DNA from: Hymenopus coronatus
Taxonomy: Eukaryota; Arthropoda; Insecta; Mantodea; Hymenopodidae
Assembly (NCBI GenBank): GCA_030762935.1
Contig: CM060896.1
Span: 10,678,001-10,742,000 of the forward strand
DNA: 64,000 nucleotides
Direction of reading: 5' to 3'
Shown here: in pieces, positions 59,979 through 64,000 of the stretch
How positions within the stretch are numbered: the first letter of the stretch is position 1
Layout: each line of letters opens with the position of its first letter
The notes under the pieces: model-generated
Seen by the model: only the letters and a program-made list of their open reading frames with translations
Told to the model about the DNA's origin: nothing
Database searches by the model: none
Position numbers and translations under genes: made by a program

Positions 59979-60136
59979 TAAAAACTTGCAAATATGCATA
60001 GAAGCTTGTGACAGTGATGTGATTAAATAAAAAATAAAAGAATTTGAGTCGGTTTTGTTACCCAAAACCGGTCCCCAGTAAATAAAAATAAGTGATGTTT
60101 GTGTTACAAAAACCAACTCAAATTCTTTTATTTTTT
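59979..60136 (-). mobile_element. R3, short form
   Basis: The one-sided tail (ACTTGCAAATATGCATAGAA, GTGACAGTGATGTGATTAAA) with shortened arms around GGTTTTGTTACCC and GTGTTACAAAAACCAAC. Flanked by a 12-bp duplication ATAAATTTATAT at 59967-59978 and 60137-60148. Confidence 0.85.
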
Positions 60137-60158
60137 ATAAATTTATATATTTACATTG

Positions 60159-60819
60159 GTTTAAAGAACAAGGGGTGGGCAGACTGTGTCAGAAATAACC
60201 TGGAAAGTAGTGGCTTAGGGGAAATGTGGAGAAGAAGAGAAAATAATGTGAATAACTTCTGGAAGTTGGCAAGGAAAAGATTTGAGGATATAGAAATACA
60301 AAAAATATTTAGTGAAATGACTGAAAAGAGATCTTTAGTTTTCTATATACCAATGAAAGTCTCATGGGGAAGGGAAAAGTACATTGATGTGACAAATAAA
60401 GAGGAGCGAGAAGGTATTGCATGGCTGAAAGCAGGAGTATGGAGATTAAAAGGTTTAAGGAAAGGTATTCCACAAAATCAATGTCCTATATGTGGCGGAA
60501 ATGAAGATATGGAACACATTTTATTTAAATGTAAAGGGACTGAAATTTGGAGAAAAGAGTATATTAATAAGAAATGGTTTAAAATAGATAGAAATGTAGC
60601 AGTAGTTGAAATGTTTCAAAAAGATAGTAAGAAGATTGGACAATTCTTATGCAAAGTGAAAAATAAATGGATATGGACAGTAAATAGACAAAATGGTGTA
60701 ATAAACTAGAATTAATAAACTATTGTAAAATATGAGTATGACCGGTAAAGAGCCAGGGCTGAACACCAGTCATATTCACCTGTATAAAGCCTAGCATAAA
60801 TAAATAAATAAAAAAAAAA
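60159..60819 (+). mobile_element. LINE 3' fragment with 12-bp TSD
   Basis: An open frame to TAG at 60707-60709 reads WADCVRNNLESSGLGEMWRR, then GIPQNQCPICGGNEDMEHIL (zinc knuckle) and ends KNKWIWTVNRQNGV. This is the C-terminus of a reverse transcriptase. It ends in AATAAATAAAT and poly-A. TSD ATATTTACATTG at 60147-60158 and 60820-60831. Different from LINE L. Confidence 0.88.
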
Positions 60820-61011
60820 ATATTTACATTGCAAAAAAGAATATGGATAAATAATTAGATAGCTGGGAAGAAATTCCCGCCTCACAGCAATGCCATGCGT
60901 GTTTACTCTGTAGAACCATAACAGTGCATTTCTGATCCAAGGTTCATTGTGTTTATGAAATTTCCCTACCACCATACGAATAATCTGCACTCATTTCAGT
61001 AACACTCTGTA

Positions 61012-61414
61012 TAAGTGAACTGACAAAGTAGACGGACAGTTGACTTTGTTGGAGCAACATCTTCTGCTTCATATATTCCTTACGCCTCCAGGATTACAAT
61101 AATTACCAGAATCTGTACAAATAAAACAGGGTTTGGCAGTGCAACCCAGTGTGCTTTCAAGCTGTTCATGCATTCGAAGAAACCTCTGTGATACTTATTG
61201 TCATTTAGATAAACCAGAAGTTACAAGTTAGATCATATAAAAGTTCTCTGTATACCATCCTTTACACATGGACTCTGAAATTCATTCTGTATTGTGTCTC
61301 TGTCTCTTGCTCTTCATGAACATCCACGCTCCAGCACTGGCAGACAGGTTACCCCATTTAGCCATGTCACTTACCTGGAAAACAGGAAGGTTACAAGTTA
61401 ATAGTGCTACTCGA
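61012..61414. other. Intron after exon h, unassigned
   Basis: Nothing recognised. Confidence 0.4.
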
Positions 61415-61505
61415 AGTAAGTAGAGGAAGTATTGCATTCCACCAAAACTTTTATATTATGATTTCATAAAAAAAAAAAAAACATGCTTTGAGGTTCGCTG
61501 AATAA
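61415..61505 (+). mobile_element. R1 head fragment
   Basis: GTAGAGGAAGTATTGCATTC and ATTATGATTTCATAAAA match the start of R1; the rest is missing. Confidence 0.6.
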
Positions 61506-61510
61506 AAAAA

Positions 61511-62340
61511 TCTGGTTACACTCACATGACTTTCTCTAACTGTACCACAAACAAACATCTTACAAAATATTCTTCTTCTTTCTACACCATACTAATCGAG
61601 ATAAACATTAGCAGAATGTTCTTATTACTTAGTTCCTTATAAGTAGAAGGGAACTAAAGGAATGTGCTATGCTAAAGTGATGCTCAAATGTTTTAAAAGC
61701 TATCATTATGCAATTGTAATTTAAATTCGCTTGGCCAGGAGTAGAACAAAATAAAATCAGACACTTCCTGTCAGAGGAAAGTATAAGTATCTTAAAATTG
61801 AAACCAATAACAAAGAATAACTTGGAAATGGTCATCTCTACAACAAAAATGTATATGACGTAAATTGTGTGTTTTAACGAGAACTACAGTTTTTGTCTAT
61901 TTCTTATGGTTTACTAGTTATGCAAAATTCAGAAAAATGTATTCAGAACAAATGTGTGTTCAGAAGCTATTCCTGCAAAATGCAATATATATATTTTATT
62001 TATGATGTAACTATGTATAATATAAGATATTTTAATCAATATCGTTAGAGCCATTTTTGAGAAAAAAAAAATTCAAAAACTTTTCCATGTAAAAGGTAGT
62101 TTGGGGTTGAAAATCTTTGTGTCTCAGAAGATAATAAACTTAAATTCCAAGTTTGGTATTTAACAGTCTTTTAGTTTTTGAGCTATGCTATTCTTTCTCA
62201 CACATGCGTGCGCGCGCACATGCGCACACATACACACCTCAAAATATATATTTCAAGTGAAATCTCGGTATGATATTTCTGGTTGGAGTACAATACTTTC
62301 TCTTACATTATGTACATAGTATATATATATATAGAGAAAG
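61511..62340 (-). mobile_element. R1 repeat, minus strand, full-length
   Basis: From TCTGGTTACACTCACATGAC to ATATAGAGAAAG, 830 bp, flanked by TAAAAAAA on the left and TAAAAAA on the right. Confidence 0.88.
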
Positions 62341-62354
62341 TAAAAAAGTGTCAA

Positions 62355-62820
62355 ATTCATACACTTTCTCTACCCATTCTCCATTCATTCCTATATAAAC
62401 GTGTTTTGTTATCTATTTCACGTTAATCAAGATAAACATTTCTGAAATCTTTTATTGCATTTATATTTCTTTGTAGATACTATGGGAATAGGGAAATGCA
62501 GTAGGCTAAGTGACATTCAAATCTTTTAAAAGTTGGTTAATATGTGCTGCTCTGTTTGCTTGACCAGGGTAGAGAAAAACGAATAACAACCTCCCATTTG
62601 TAAAGCATGTAAATGTATATTTTAAAATTGAACCAATAACAAAAAAATGTATTGGTATAAATTGTGCCTTTTAATGAGATCTACATTTTTTGTGCATTAG
62701 GCTTTTGCCTATCTCTTATGGTTTACCAGTTATGCAAAGTTCATCCAGAATGAAGAGGAATTTTTAGGTGATTCCTAGAAAAATGAAGATATACATTTGA
62801 TTTGTGATGAAAATGTGTTC
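62355..62820 (-). mobile_element. R1 repeat, minus strand, partial
   Basis: Contains ACACTTTCTCTACCC, CTTATGGTTTACCAGTTATG and GAAGATATACATTTGATTTG. The head half with the microsatellite is missing. Confidence 0.8.
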
Positions 62821-63334
62821 AACATGTTGTGAATATGAAGCTGTGGCTTGCCGCACATGCGTTAGCATCTTGCTTGCAATTGTTGCACGAGTGCAGTCAG
62901 ATTCCAGCCACAATCACAGGGGCTGTAAATGTAGCATGTGAAGAAGGGCTGCAATACCTCAAAGCCTTGGAATGACACACGTGCTAGAATGATCCCTACT
63001 TCTTGCCACGTCATCAACAGGTACAAGGCCACAGTGAGTCAATTTTCAACTGTGAGCATCTAGTAGAGCGATAGCGAATCAATGAAGTGAACGTTGTAGC
63101 GACGAGAGAATAAATCAAGCATTGAAATAAAAATACAATCTGTTCTGAGTAATAAAGAGACTTTTGTTACAATATAGCAATCATCAAAGCCTTTTCAGAA
63201 AGTCAAAAGTATGAACATTTTAACATAAAGGTTTTCTTAGACCCACACATACAGAGATCTTTTTTTTTCCCCCTAAAATGAGTTTTTTTTAATTAAATAT
63301 TGGTTCAGCAAGTTGGAAGACATGAATTAAACTA
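62821..63334. other. Unassigned, possible SINE relic
   Basis: At 62840-62960 GCTGTGGCTTGCCGCACATG and GTGCAGTCAGATTCCAGCC resemble a decayed tRNA-like head. A short R1 head piece is at 63238-63290. Confidence 0.3.
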
Positions 63335-64000
63335 AATATTATCTCTACATCACTGTAACAAATTATTGTTAATAATTTCTATCTACTTTATGATAACCAA
63401 GATAAACATTAGTAGAAATTGTCTAATTACTTGTTTTCTTGTACGTAGAAGCAAAATAAAGGAGTATACTAGGGTAAAACGATAGTCAAAACTTTTAAAA
63501 GCTGGTTGCCATGTGCATGGCCAGGAGATTACAACTTTCTGTGCGAGAAAAGTTTAAGTATTTTAAATCTAAAACAAATAACTTGAAATCTCAGAAATGG
63601 TTACTTCCAAGAAAAACATGTATATGACATAAATTGTGTGTTTTAACGAGATTTCATTTTCTTGTGTAGTAAGTTTTTATCTACCTCTTACAGTTTACCA
63701 TTTCTGAAAAATTCAATAAAATTTGTCCAGAATAAAGAGGTCTTTAGAGTTTATTCCCAGATAATTCAAGAATTATTTGTAAAGTAAATATCTTTTAATA
63801 TACAGTATTTTTTTTAATCAAAATCATTAGAGTCATTTTTGAGAAAATAAAATTTTCAAATTTTTTTTCATGCAAAGGGTAGTTTGGTGTAGGAGAAATT
63901 TTTTCAAAAACTTTGTGTCGTATCCCTGAAAAATTCTAAACTACCAAGTTTGGTATTTTACTGACTTTTCATTTTTGAGTTATCATGTTCACAGAGACTG
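63335..64000 (-). mobile_element. R1 repeat, minus strand, runs off the window
   Basis: Contains ATCTCTACATCACTGTAACA, CTTACAGTTTACCA and AACTACCAAGTTTGGTATTT, continuing past the right end. Confidence 0.88.

Larger units (their letters stand above)
58340..61009 (-). mobile_element. DD41D-type Tc1/mariner element, decayed, with two inserts
   Basis: TIRs of about 115 bp: left 58340-58455 (CAGGAATTACCGAAATGAG, GCAGATTATTCGTGTGGTGG) and right about 60890-61009 in inverse. TA lies at 58338-58339 and 61010-61011. On the minus strand a broken transposase reads TGQHYLTFL, WFQHDGAVP, RFPDRWIGQGGPIPWPPRSQ and DLTPLDFFLWGHMKS. Allowing one frameshift, 41 residues separate the second and third Asp. Inserts: R3 (59979-60136) and a LINE (60159-60819). 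Confidence 0.8.

Overview
The window is invertebrate nuclear DNA, most likely arthropod: AT-rich, with short exons in long introns and a transposon mix of mariner, Penelope-like, CR1/Jockey-like LINE, Helitron and tRNA-derived SINE remains. The species cannot be named from sequence alone. There are no bacterial genes, rRNA or CRISPR arrays.

One host gene is recognised: the DEAH-box splicing helicase DHX38/PRP16, on the + strand. Eight consecutive internal exons lie at 3521-3735, 9041-9212, 12682-12908, 14310-14524, 22969-23154, 28341-28661, 33754-33996 and 46335-46481. Together they give about 575 codons, all in phase across AG/GT borders, from the charged N-terminal region through the Walker A motif (exon 7) to the DEAH box (exon 8). 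The first exon(s), promoter and the exons after the DEAH box lie outside, so the intron after exon 8 exceeds 17.5 kb.

The introns are mostly mobile DNA. The commonest repeat, here called R1, is a roughly 0.82-0.93 kb non-coding element found in both orientations and flanked by TTTTTA at each end. R2 (3916-5246 and 9653-11140) is a TIR element with internal tandem subrepeats. R3 (27791-28303, 47050-47580 and two partial copies) is a foldback element with 11-12 bp target duplications. A (CACT)n tract of about 460 bp lies at 2500-2962.

Two regions are deeply nested. At 37135-44600 an R1 copy holds a CR1/Jockey-like LINE whose first ORF encodes an SGNH (GDSL) hydrolase domain. That LINE was hit by an apparently intact mariner (39419-40753) and by a second Tc1/mariner-type element with long TIRs and one premature stop (41236-42582). 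At 52318-57200 an R1 copy holds a SINE, a decayed Helitron (itself hit by R1) and another whole R1. A DD41D-type element at 58340-61009 carries two further insertions. At least six tRNA-derived SINE types, six Penelope pieces and many mariner relics fill the rest.
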